From contig MFCJ01000062.1 in the NCBI GenBank assembly GCA_001775255.1, forward strand, positions 1 through 28,691: a stretch of 28,691 nt of DNA, written 5' to 3'. The DNA is from Candidatus Dadabacteria bacterium RIFCSPHIGHO2_12_FULL_53_21. Its GTDB lineage: Bacteria > Desulfobacterota_D > UBA1144 > Nemesobacterales > UBA2774. A program made the translations under genes and the position numbers. Positions 8,003-15,319 of this stretch are shown here, piece by piece (within the stretch, counting starts at the first letter, position 1; every line of letters starts with the position of its first letter). The notes below the pieces were generated by a model. The model had not been told where the DNA came from and did not search any database. It saw only the letters and a program-made list of their open reading frames with translations.

Positions 8003-8347
8003 ATGGGCGAAAAAAGAAAATCCAGGAGACTTCCCTACAGGAAGAGGATAAGGCTGGGGAAAGAGAACCCGACATTCATGGGGTACGCCGTGAACATATC
8101 CGAGCGCGGCTTCGAGATAGAGGCTCGGAATATATTCCCGGCCGGGACCAGGATAGTTATAGGCTTCCAGGATGAGAGCGATCCCGGAAAGGACAATGAG
8201 GAAATACGGGTAAATGCCGTCGTCAAATGGTGCACCAGGCTAGTGGGGAGCCTATCCGGAAAAATGGGGGTTGAGATAATCGACGACTCGGGGGAGATCG
8301 TCAAAAACATTTACAAAGATAAGATCAACAAGCTTATCAAAGAGTAA
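8003..8347 (+). CDS. single-domain PilZ protein (c-di-GMP receptor)
   Basis: A 114-residue cytoplasmic protein made almost entirely of one PilZ domain. Both signature motifs for binding cyclic di-GMP are intact: RLPYR (RxxxR, residues 9-13) and NISERG ([DN]xSxxG, residues 31-36). Stand-alone PilZ proteins relay c-di-GMP levels to motility, adhesion or exopolysaccharide machinery by binding a partner. No such machinery is encoded nearby, so the target is unknown. GAGG lies seven bases before the chosen ATG. It is divergent from dehydrogenase copy A and convergent with the Nudix gene. Confidence 0.9.
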   Translation: MGEKRKSRRLPYRKRIRLGKENPTFMGYAVNISERGFEIEARNIFPAGTRIVIGFQDESDPGKDNEEIRVNAVVKWCTRLVGSLSGKMGVEIIDDSGEIVKNIYKDKINKLIKE

Positions 8348-8456
8348 TGCTTCTAAATCGGCGCCGCCCGTTCCCCCTCACCGGGAGTTTTCCTTCGATA
8401 TAAGTACAATCGCTATCGCGCTGTCGCCAAAAGCCGTTTCCGGTCCCGCGTGTTTC

Positions 8457-8927
8457 TCAAAACCTCGGGGCGTAGGCCAGGTTCTGCAGCCAGAAATCTA
8501 TTACGTACTCGATCCTCGGAAGCAGCAGCGACCGGTACTTGTCGAGGTCGGGAAGATGCACCCAGCGGCATTCTATAATCCCCTCCCTGAACTGGGGGGC
8601 GACGTCTGAATCCTCGCCGTGATAATGGACCAGATACCAGTGGGTTTTCTTCAGATACTTTGTTTTCTCGTGCCTCGTAGTATGCCACGTGGACACGAGC
8701 TTCCCTTGAATAGTGAGTTTGTTCTTGTCGAGCCCCGTCTCCTCGCTTATCTCCCTGAGCGCGGTTTCGAGAGGGTCGGATCCCATCTCGAACCTGCCCT
8801 TGGGCAGGTCCCACTTTCCGCGCTTGAATATGAGGAGGATATGGTAGTTGTCGTTATATACGAGCCCTCCCGCAGACCTGACACGGGGCAGGTTTAACGT
8901 ATTGGCTAATGTGATATCTTCATCCAT
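8457..8927 (-). CDS. Nudix hydrolase
   Basis: A 156-residue Nudix enzyme. The Nudix box spans residues 44-66 with a fully kept REISEETGL core (58-66), whose glutamates bind the catalytic metal. The earlier Glu of the consensus GX5E is replaced by Ser50. The surrounding RGKWDLPKGRFE and KKTHWYLVHY recall Nudix enzymes that act on dinucleoside polyphosphates or diphosphoinositol-type substrates; that class also includes polyphosphate-cleaving members. The substrate is not determined here. Its ATG lies inside the end of the upstream ppk2 gene (8-bp overlap), so the two are almost certainly co-translated. Polyphosphate or nucleotide polyphosphates are therefore natural substrates to consider. Confidence 0.9.
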   Translation of the reverse strand: MDEDITLANTLNLPRVRSAGGLVYNDNYHILLIFKRGKWDLPKGRFEMGSDPLETALREISEETGLDKNKLTIQGKLVSTWHTTRHEKTKYLKKTHWYLVHYHGEDSDVAPQFREGIIECRWVHLPDLDKYRSLLLPRIEYVIDFWLQNLAYAPRF

Positions 8928-9807
8928 TTTGGGGTCCTGTCAGTACGTCCTGAACGGGGAGCTTCTGCTCGTCTGCCAGTTCTTTCAGCACTGAGTATTG
9001 TAATTTATTGAGTCCGTCGAACGCGACTCCGTTTATCTCTATCGTATGCGTCTCCGTCACGTCCTCTCCCGTGAGCGGAACGAACTTCTTGTTCCCGTAG
9101 GACCTCACTACATAGAGCATACAGGTGAGCCTCGATGTCTTCCTCGAATTCGAGTTTATGAGTACCCACGGCGACTTCTCGGACGCCGTATGGGCGAACA
9201 TCTGTTCCTTGTACTTCGTGAAAGTCTCCCATTTCTTCCGAGCATTGTAATCGTTTTCCGAGAATTTCCAAAATTTGAGGGGATCGGTCAGGCGTTCCTG
9301 GAAACGGTAAAGCTGGTGCTCGGGATCCACGGAAAGGTAAAACTTCACCATCTTGAGTCCCCCGTCGATGAGCTCGTGCTCCCAGTCGAGCACCTTGTCC
9401 ATGAAATACTCGTACTGCTTCTGTGTACAATAGCCCATTGTCGGCTCTATGAGCGCGCGGTTATACCACGAGCGGTCGAAGAACACTATCTCGCCCGGTT
9501 CCGGCAGGTGCTGCTCGTACCTGTGGAACCAGTATTTGGACTCTTTAGGCGTCGGCACCCCCAAGTCCACTATGTGGTAGTACTTCGGCATAAGGTTCTG
9601 CGTAAACCGGAGTATGGTAGAGCCCTTGCCCGCGGCGTCGCGGCCGTCGAAGCAAACGCACCACCTCTCCCCGTTCTTCGCTATGCTCTGCTGCATCAGG
9701 AGCAGATCGAGCTGGAGGCGCCGCTTCTCGATATAATAATCCTTGAGGCTGATCCCATCATACGGGGATTCGATCTTTTCTACTCTACTGCCCATTATCT
9801 TTTTCAT
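8920..9807 (-). CDS. ppk2: polyphosphate kinase 2 family protein
   Basis: A 295-residue PPK2. The Walker A motif is GRDAAGKGS (55-63) and the Walker B/lid motif FFDRSWYNRA starts at residue 109. The EPTMGYCT and KFYLSVDPEHQLYRFQ segments also fit the family. PPK2 enzymes move phosphate between polyphosphate and nucleotides, usually to make NDPs or NTPs from polyphosphate. Length fits a one-domain PPK2. The class (NDP- or NMP-using) cannot be settled by eye, although the long C-terminal part recalls class I. The start is supported by GGAGGA eight bases upstream. It is followed directly by an overlapping Nudix gene. Confidence 0.95.
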   Translation of the reverse strand: MKKIMGSRVEKIESPYDGISLKDYYIEKRRLQLDLLLMQQSIAKNGERWCVCFDGRDAAGKGSTILRFTQNLMPKYYHIVDLGVPTPKESKYWFHRYEQHLPEPGEIVFFDRSWYNRALIEPTMGYCTQKQYEYFMDKVLDWEHELIDGGLKMVKFYLSVDPEHQLYRFQERLTDPLKFWKFSENDYNARKKWETFTKYKEQMFAHTASEKSPWVLINSNSRKTSRLTCMLYVVRSYGNKKFVPLTGEDVTETHTIEINGVAFDGLNKLQYSVLKELADEQKLPVQDVLTGPQNG

Positions 9808-10213
9808 GCAGTTGCTCCTCCGTATCTTCCCTGACGCCGGTCATTCCCGGAAAAAGATTTCCGAAGAGGTTCCAGGAAGCGTGCATAGATCAATTACAAC
9901 TCGCCCCTTTTTATTTATTTCGGGGCGGTGAGTATGATTTAATTTACATACAAACACGGTTTAGTATCACTTCGGCAGGCTGGATCCGCTGCGTCAATTA
10001 TTATATAAAAATACACCTGTTATTTCAAATCCCATCTTGTTCATTCGTAGGCCGGCATTCGCAGACCGTGCGTGACCGGATTCATGCTTTCAGATGCCCA
10101 AGTCACCGTTAAACCCGGCAATCCGTTGCCGAATCCGCATATAAGCACTATTATTAGAATTATACGGATCAATGTTAAGGAATCGTTAAGATGATACGGA
10201 AAGGAGATCATAA
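9808..10213. other. divergent intergenic region
   Basis: About 400 bp between ppk2 and the acidic exported protein gene. No gene is seen. A stem CGCCCC/GGGGCG (9902-9907 and 9922-9927) encloses an AT-only-rich loop. The right end carries the direct repeat listed at 10174-10190 and a strong ribosome binding site, AAGGAGAT. Confidence 0.5.
10174..10190 (+). promoter_or_regulatory. GTTAAG direct repeat, 11-bp period
   Basis: GTTAAG occurs at 10174-10179 and 10185-10190, exactly one helical turn apart, 24 bp before the start codon at 10214. Paired hexamers with this period are typical of OmpR-family response-regulator sites; the PmrA box has the form YTTAAK-N5-YTTAAK. Function is inferred. Confidence 0.3.
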
Positions 10214-10699
10214 ATGAAAACGCTATTGAGAACGGCCGGGAGTTACCTGTGCATGCTCGTGCTCGGCACCGGAATAACCTGTGCGATTAATGCCCTAGCC
10301 GGGGAGGACGCGTATACCGTCCCCGGCGGCGGGATCATGCTCCAGATAGACCCCGAGACAGAAGGGCTCGACCAGGTATCGGAACCGGTGGGCGACATAT
10401 CCGAACAGCCTGTAGGGACGCCGGCTGAGCAGCTCGACGAGGTATCCGAAACGGACGATCAGGCTTCAGAAGAGGTCGGCGGCGACATAGCCCCCACAGA
10501 GCCGCTCGATGAAGACTCAGAGACAGACGACCAGGCCTCCGAGGAAGTGGGCGCGGACTCGGAGACGGCCGGGCAGGCTTCCGAGATACTTCCCGCCGCT
10601 CCCGAAGGTGAGGAATATCCCCTCGAAAACCAGGCGCCGGTAGAGGAACAGATGCCTCTCGGCGACAGGGAAGCCGAGGGAAGGGGTTTGGGGGAGTGA
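10214..10699 (+). CDS. acidic, repeat-containing exported protein
   Basis: A 161-residue protein of unknown function. Residues 1-29 form a signal peptide ending ALA-GE. The mature protein is extremely acidic, has almost no basic residues before Arg152 and no cysteine, and should be disordered. It contains a 16-residue repeat: LDEVSETDDQASEEVG (74-89) and LDEDSETDDQASEEVG (98-113), with a partial third unit DSETAGQASE (115-124). A diffuse earlier series (QVSEPVGD, QLDEVSET) suggests older duplications. Such sequences can bind divalent cations or act as a spacer, but no function is established. An excellent ribosome binding site (AAGGAGAT) supports the start. It converges on nrdJ with only a 12-bp gap. 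Confidence 0.8.
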   Translation: MKTLLRTAGSYLCMLVLGTGITCAINALAGEDAYTVPGGGIMLQIDPETEGLDQVSEPVGDISEQPVGTPAEQLDEVSETDDQASEEVGGDIAPTEPLDEDSETDDQASEEVGADSETAGQASEILPAAPEGEEYPLENQAPVEEQMPLGDREAEGRGLGE

Positions 10700-10711
10700 C
10701 AAAATTTCCGG

Positions 10712-12481
10712 TTAAAGCCTGCAGGCTTCCGGATCGCATTTAATAAAATACTCCTTCTCGAACGCACTCTCATCCGTCCCGATCTCAAGCACCTGCTGTC
10801 TCCTCGAGCCGTAACGGAATACGGTAACCCCCTTGCACCCGAGACCGTAAGCCTTGAGATATGCCTCCTTCACATCACGTACACTGACGCTCTCAGGCAT
10901 GTTTACCGTTTTCGAGACGGAATTGTCCACATGCTTCTGAAACGCAGCCTGCATTCTTATATGCTGCTCATACGGAATATCGAGCGCCGTTGCGAATAAT
11001 CTTATCAGATCCTCGGGGATGCCTTTCACACCGCTTATGCTGCCTGATTCGAGCAGCTCACGGATAAAGCGGTCGTGGGGAGAGAGGCCGAGTATCCTGC
11101 AGTACCCGAGGAATACGGGGTTTATTTCATATAGGGTCTCGCCCCCGAGTACATTTTTTCTTCTGTATGCCAGCGCAAAGAGAGGCTCTATGCCGGAGGT
11201 CGTCCCCGCAATGATGCTTATAGTGCCCGTGGGAGCTATGGACGTGAGAGTGGCGTTCCTCAGCCTCTTACCCTGCCGCGCATAAGCGCTCCTCTCCCAA
11301 TTCGGGAACACTCCTCTCTCTTCGGCAAGCCCCATCGACGCGCGAAACGCCTCATCATAAATGAAGGACATGAGCCTGTCTGCGAAATCCACCGCTTCAT
11401 CCGAATTATAAGATATACCGAGCCTGATAAGCATCTCGGCGAAACCCATTACACCCAGCCCTAGCTTCCTGTTTCCCCTCGTGACCGAGCCGATCTCGGG
11501 GATGGGGAACCTGTTCACATCGATTACGTCGTCGAGGAATCGTACACCGTCCCGAACCAGCCTTCCCAGATTCTCCCAGTCGACCGATTCCCCTTTACCG
11601 TCGAGAACCGCTGATAAATTCATCGAAGCCAGGTTGCAGCTCTCATAAGGGAGGAGAGGGAGCTCGCCGCACGGGTTGGTGGACTCTATTTCGCCGAGGT
11701 CTCTCAGGGGATGAGCCTTGTTTATCGTGTCGAGAAAGAGCACGCCGGGGTCACCGGTCCTCCATGCGCATTCGGTGATCTTCTCAAAAACATCCTTGGC
11801 CCGGAGGCTTCCCGAGACACCCCTTGACCTGGGGTCGATAAGCTCATATGTCCCGTCTCTTTCAAGGGCCTCCATGAAGGCGTCCGTGATGCCTACAGAC
11901 AGGTTGAAATTCCTCAATTCCCCTTCCTCAAGCTTCGCCGTGATAAAATCGAGTATATCCGGGTGGTCGACCCTGAGAACCCCCATGTTGGCGCCCCTTC
12001 TCCTCCCGCCCTGCTTGATATTCTCCGTAGCGCTGTCGAATATCTTCATGAAGGACACCGGGCCCGAGGACTCCCCTCCCGTGCTCGAAACGACCGAGCC
12101 TTTGGGACGGAGTCTCGAGAAGGAAAATCCTGTGCCCCCTCCGGTCCTCTGTATCAGAGCCATATTCTTGACCGCATCAAAAATATCCTCGATTGTATCG
12201 TCCACGGGCAGGACGAAGCAGGCGCTCAGTTGTCCGAGTGGAGTGCCCGCGTTCATAAGAGTGGGCGAATTGGGAAGAAACGTGAGCGTGCTCAGCATCT
12301 CATAAAACCGCTCTTCCCACATATGAGCTGACGAGGAGTCCCCATGGATCAGCTCAGCCTCGGAAACCCCTTTCGCAACCCTCCTGAAGAGCTCTTCCGG
12401 GGTTTCGATTACAACCCCCTTGTCATCCCTCCTGAGATACCTCGCCTCAAGCACCTTCTTAGCGTTTTCGGATAGACTCAT
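10712..12481 (-). CDS. nrdJ: adenosylcobalamin-dependent (class II) ribonucleotide reductase
   Basis: A 589-residue NrdJ that makes deoxyribonucleotides without needing or being harmed by oxygen, using coenzyme B12 to make the thiyl radical. The start chosen is the ATG at 12481, with AAGGAGGA just upstream, rather than the in-frame ATG eight codons earlier. NPCGE (269-273) supplies the thiyl Cys271 with Asn269 and Glu273. The redox pair is Cys88 (SACF) and Cys282 (ESCNLASMNL); spacing 271-282 equals that of the Thermotoga enzyme. TSIAPTGTIS, a phosphate-binding loop, is also present. The C-terminus stops at KCDPEACRL, a compact Cys pair instead of the longer CPxCG tail of many NrdJs. It has no N-terminal ATP cone. 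It makes the cell dependent on cobalamin. Confidence 0.96.
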   Translation of the reverse strand: MSLSENAKKVLEARYLRRDDKGVVIETPEELFRRVAKGVSEAELIHGDSSSAHMWEERFYEMLSTLTFLPNSPTLMNAGTPLGQLSACFVLPVDDTIEDIFDAVKNMALIQRTGGGTGFSFSRLRPKGSVVSSTGGESSGPVSFMKIFDSATENIKQGGRRRGANMGVLRVDHPDILDFITAKLEEGELRNFNLSVGITDAFMEALERDGTYELIDPRSRGVSGSLRAKDVFEKITECAWRTGDPGVLFLDTINKAHPLRDLGEIESTNPCGELPLLPYESCNLASMNLSAVLDGKGESVDWENLGRLVRDGVRFLDDVIDVNRFPIPEIGSVTRGNRKLGLGVMGFAEMLIRLGISYNSDEAVDFADRLMSFIYDEAFRASMGLAEERGVFPNWERSAYARQGKRLRNATLTSIAPTGTISIIAGTTSGIEPLFALAYRRKNVLGGETLYEINPVFLGYCRILGLSPHDRFIRELLESGSISGVKGIPEDLIRLFATALDIPYEQHIRMQAAFQKHVDNSVSKTVNMPESVSVRDVKEAYLKAYGLGCKGVTVFRYGSRRQQVLEIGTDESAFEKEYFIKCDPEACRL

Positions 12482-12785
12482 ATTCCTCCTTCTTCCAATT
12501 ATCATTATATATCAATTCATTTCCCCCCAGACTCTGATTATCTGGGAGTCCGCCAGTGATATCCCCCTGCTGCCGCCTTACAATTCGAAAATCCGGCGTA
12601 CCCCGCGTTGTACCGAGAATTACCCCTGTAACCATGTCCGCCGCACGTGCTATAATGAGACCATGCGGTCATGACGTTTATTCACTACGGAGCGTTCCGC
12701 ATTATCGCGGCTGATCCTTTCATACTACAGTTGGAGTGTATAGAGTGCCGGGTCCGCAAATTCTCTTTTAAAGGGGGGTCTTGAT
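12482..12785. other. divergent intergenic region between nrdJ and the MTH1187-family gene
   Basis: About 300 bp. On the minus strand a TATAAT at 12504-12509 lies 22 bp before the nrdJ start and is the likely -10. A stem CCCAGA/TCTGGG (12526-12531 and 12541-12546) sits just upstream. On the plus strand TATAAT occurs at 12651-12656 without a good -35. No cobalamin riboswitch is recognisable. Confidence 0.4.
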
Positions 12786-13097
12786 ATGGCTATAGCCGAG
12801 ATTACGGTCATACCGATAGGCACACCGTCACCCAGTATCGGAGACTGGATTGCCGAGGCGGTGAGGGTTTTGGAGAACGAGAATGTGAAATACGAGGTGA
12901 GTCCCGTGGGCACACTCCTTGAAGGTAAGAACGCGGACATATTCAGGATCGCGGCGAAAATGCATTCGGCTTCGTTCAAGAAAGGGATTAAGCGCGTCGT
13001 CACCACTATCATTATCGACGACCGCCGGGATAAGGAAGTGACAATGAAGAGCAAGGTGGCTTCCGTGAAGAAGAGGCTGCGGAAATCCGCGAAGTGA
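12786..13097 (+). CDS. MTH1187-family thiamine-binding protein
   Basis: A 103-residue protein matching the small UPF0045/MTH1187/YkoF-like family: the opening AEITVIPIGTPSPSIGDWIA, the central YEVSPVGTLLEGK and the closing VTTIIIDDRRDKE are characteristic. It is a ferredoxin-like fold that forms tetramers; members bind thiamine or related pyrimidines in the cytoplasm, but their role is poorly defined. It stands alone, with GGGGGG about ten bases before the ATG, between divergent nrdJ and convergent rtcB. No TPP riboswitch is visible upstream. Confidence 0.88.
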   Translation: MAIAEITVIPIGTPSPSIGDWIAEAVRVLENENVKYEVSPVGTLLEGKNADIFRIAAKMHSASFKKGIKRVVTTIIIDDRRDKEVTMKSKVASVKKRLRKSAK

Positions 13098-13168
13098 GGC
13101 TCTATTAATCCTTCGCTGCGTTCATTTTTATCTGGATTTGCACGGAGACAACCAGTGTATAAACAGGG

Positions 13169-13189
13169 TATTGCCGGATGCCGGTAATA
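13169..13189. terminator. hairpin between convergent rtcB and the MTH1187-family gene
   Basis: TATTGCCGG and CCGGTAATA form a 9-bp stem (one G-T pair) around an ATG loop. It starts four bases after the rtcB stop on the minus strand and 71 bp after the plus-strand gene. Neither side has a long T run, so it is a possible bidirectional terminator only. Confidence 0.4.
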
Positions 13190-13193
13190 GCTT

Positions 13194-14639
13194 TCACCCT
13201 TTTATTACGCCGATAGGTCTCAGGCGCGCCACCTTATTCGCAATACCGGCGTTGTGGACCACGTCGACGACGTCGTCTATAAGCTTATACGCCTCGGGCA
13301 TCTCTTCGAATACAGTTTTTCTGCCTTTAGCCATGACTATTATCCCCTTCTCGCCGAGCTCGGAAATAATGTCCCTCCCCCTGCCCAGCTTAAGCGCCTT
13401 CGTCCGTGACATCATGCGCCCTGCCCCGTGACAGCTGGAACCGAACGTTTCGTCGAGCGCTGCCTCGGTCCCTACGAGCACATAGGACGCCCTGCCCATA
13501 TCCCCCGGGATCAGCACCGGGTGACCGACGTGCTTGTATATGTCGGGTATCAGGGGATGCCCCTTGGGGAATGCCCTGGTCGCGCCCTTCCTGTGGACGC
13601 ACACCTTCTTCATTTCCCCGTTCACTTTGTGCGTCTCGAATTTGGCTATGTTGTGACTCACGTCGTAGACGAGGCTCCCGCCGAGCTCCTTGGGCCCGAT
13701 CCGTAATACGGAATAGAAAGAATCCCTGACGAAGGACATTATCACCTGCCTGTTCACCCAGGCGTAATTCACGGCAGCCGCGAACGCCGAGAGATACCTC
13801 CTCCCCTCTTCGGATTTAATATGAGCGCAGGCGAGCTGTTTGTCCGGGAGCTCGAGGCCCTTCTTCCGCATGTAGGAAAGCATGACGTCTATGTAATCGG
13901 TGCAGACCTGATGGCCGAAACCCCTCGACCCGCAGTGAATGAGGACGCACACCTGGCCTTTGAAAAGACCGAAGGAGTTGGCGACGGACGGGTCAAATAT
14001 CTCGTCGACTACGTCGATCTCGAGAAAGTGGTTTCCCGAGCCGAGCGTGCCTATCTCGTCCTTTCCCCTCTCGTAAGCCCTCTCGCTCACGGCGGCCGGG
14101 TCCCCCCCGGCGAATGTGCCGTAGTCCTCTACCCTCTGAGCGTCCTCTTTCTCTCCGTACCCTTTCTCTATCGCCCATTTGATGCCCTTCGATATAATCT
14201 GTTTATAATCCTCCTGAGAGAGCTTGATCTTCCCCCCTTCGCCTAACCCGCAGGGGACGCGCCTGAATATATCGGTGACGAGGTCCCTCAGCGAAGGCTT
14301 CACTTCCTCTTCAGTGAGGCTGGTCCTCATTAGCCTCACGCCGCAGTTGATGTCGTAACCCACCCCTCCGGGCGATATGACACCGTCCTCGGCATCGAAC
14401 GCGGCGACACCCCCGATAGGGAACCCGTACCCCCAGTGTATGTCGGGCATGGCTATGGAGTATTTCTGGATGCCGGGGAGGTAGGCGACGTTCATCACCT
14501 GTTCGAGGGCCTTTTCCTCCCTTATGGCTTCGAGCATCTTCTCGGTCGTATAGACCCGGCCGGGGACGAGCATCCCGCCTGTCCGGGGGATCTCCCAGAG
14601 GTAGTCGTGTATTTTCCTGACTTCTATCCTGTCATTCAC
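13194..14639 (-). CDS. rtcB: RNA-splicing ligase RtcB
   Basis: A 481-residue RtcB that joins RNA 2',3'-cyclic phosphate or 3'-phosphate ends to 5'-hydroxyl ends using GTP and Mn2+. All key motifs are intact: MPDIHWGYGFPIGG (65-77), DINCGVR with metal ligand Cys99, GSGNHFLE, IHCGSRG (His235), SHN (His329), HRKGATRAFP, and SSCHGAGR with the guanylated His404, numbering that matches the archaeal Pyrococcus enzyme. It is full length with no inserts. The start is GTG, since an ATG out of frame lies four bases further on. It lies 65 bp downstream of hpf on the same strand. No archease, RtcA or RtcR gene is nearby. Confidence 0.96.
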   Translation of the reverse strand: MNDRIEVRKIHDYLWEIPRTGGMLVPGRVYTTEKMLEAIREEKALEQVMNVAYLPGIQKYSIAMPDIHWGYGFPIGGVAAFDAEDGVISPGGVGYDINCGVRLMRTSLTEEEVKPSLRDLVTDIFRRVPCGLGEGGKIKLSQEDYKQIISKGIKWAIEKGYGEKEDAQRVEDYGTFAGGDPAAVSERAYERGKDEIGTLGSGNHFLEIDVVDEIFDPSVANSFGLFKGQVCVLIHCGSRGFGHQVCTDYIDVMLSYMRKKGLELPDKQLACAHIKSEEGRRYLSAFAAAVNYAWVNRQVIMSFVRDSFYSVLRIGPKELGGSLVYDVSHNIAKFETHKVNGEMKKVCVHRKGATRAFPKGHPLIPDIYKHVGHPVLIPGDMGRASYVLVGTEAALDETFGSSCHGAGRMMSRTKALKLGRGRDIISELGEKGIIVMAKGRKTVFEEMPEAYKLIDDVVDVVHNAGIANKVARLRPIGVIKG

Positions 14640-14704
14640 CGGACACTTCTCATCATTAAGAAAAATTTGTTAAAACAAGCGCTATATATTACACAAGATC
14701 AAAT

Positions 14705-15253
14705 CTAAGGCGTTATGAGCCCGTATTTCCCGGACTTCTTTCTGTAGATTACGTTTAAGTCCCCAGTATCCTTGTTGCTGAAGACGAGAAAGAACCTGTC
14801 CTCGTCCTGGAGCGACATAAGCGCCTCCTCGGCCGTAAGCGGTTTCTCTATAGATAGCTTTTCCTCCGATACCAGCCCGGTCTCGCGGACCGGGGGTTCT
14901 TCGTTCCTCCTCTTCGCCTTCTCCCGCGCAATGTCCTTCCTTATCTCGATCCGCCTCTCCTTGAGCCGGTTCAGCTGCTTGTCGATATCGTCGAGTGTGA
15001 ATTCGAGCGACATGAAGGTATCGTTCGACTCTTCCCATGCGTGGAGCGCCCCGCCGCCCGGGGTCTTGAGGTAGAGGTCTATGTCGACCCTGTGCCTCTC
15101 CCTGTGCTTCTCCACCGTGAAAGTTACCACCGCCTCGACCTCCCCCTCTCCCATCTCTTTCAAATGCCGTTCCAGTTTCGAGAGCCCGTGTTCCGTGAAG
15201 CTCCTTATATCATCCGATATTCCGATCCCCTTTCCAATGAGCTCGATCTTCAT
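14705..15253 (-). CDS. hpf: long-form ribosome hibernation promoting factor
   Basis: A 182-residue HPF that binds the decoding centre of idle ribosomes and, in its long form, pairs 70S ribosomes into inactive 100S dimers. Residues 1-100 are the S30AE domain (ISDDIRSFTEHGLSKLERHL, then HRVDIDLYLKTPGG). A basic linker rich in Arg, Lys and Glu follows (about 100-130). Residues 137-182 are the C-terminal dimerisation domain (KPLTAEEALMSLQ and DRFFLVFSNKDTGDLNVIYR). AGAGGTGA lies six bases before the ATG. It sits directly upstream of rtcB and 66 bp downstream of phaC, all on the same strand. Confidence 0.95.
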   Translation of the reverse strand: MKIELIGKGIGISDDIRSFTEHGLSKLERHLKEMGEGEVEAVVTFTVEKHRERHRVDIDLYLKTPGGGALHAWEESNDTFMSLEFTLDDIDKQLNRLKERRIEIRKDIAREKAKRRNEEPPVRETGLVSEEKLSIEKPLTAEEALMSLQDEDRFFLVFSNKDTGDLNVIYRKKSGKYGLITP

Positions 15254-15319
15254 ATATTCACCTCTTGTATATTGTAGTTACCGGGAGCACAAGTACAACC
15301 ACCGCATGCTATACTCCGG

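Noticed and set aside
9046..9834. 262-codon plus-strand frame
   Set aside because: It lies antisense to an intact ppk2 with all motifs; its sequence shows no domain and reflects GC-biased third positions.
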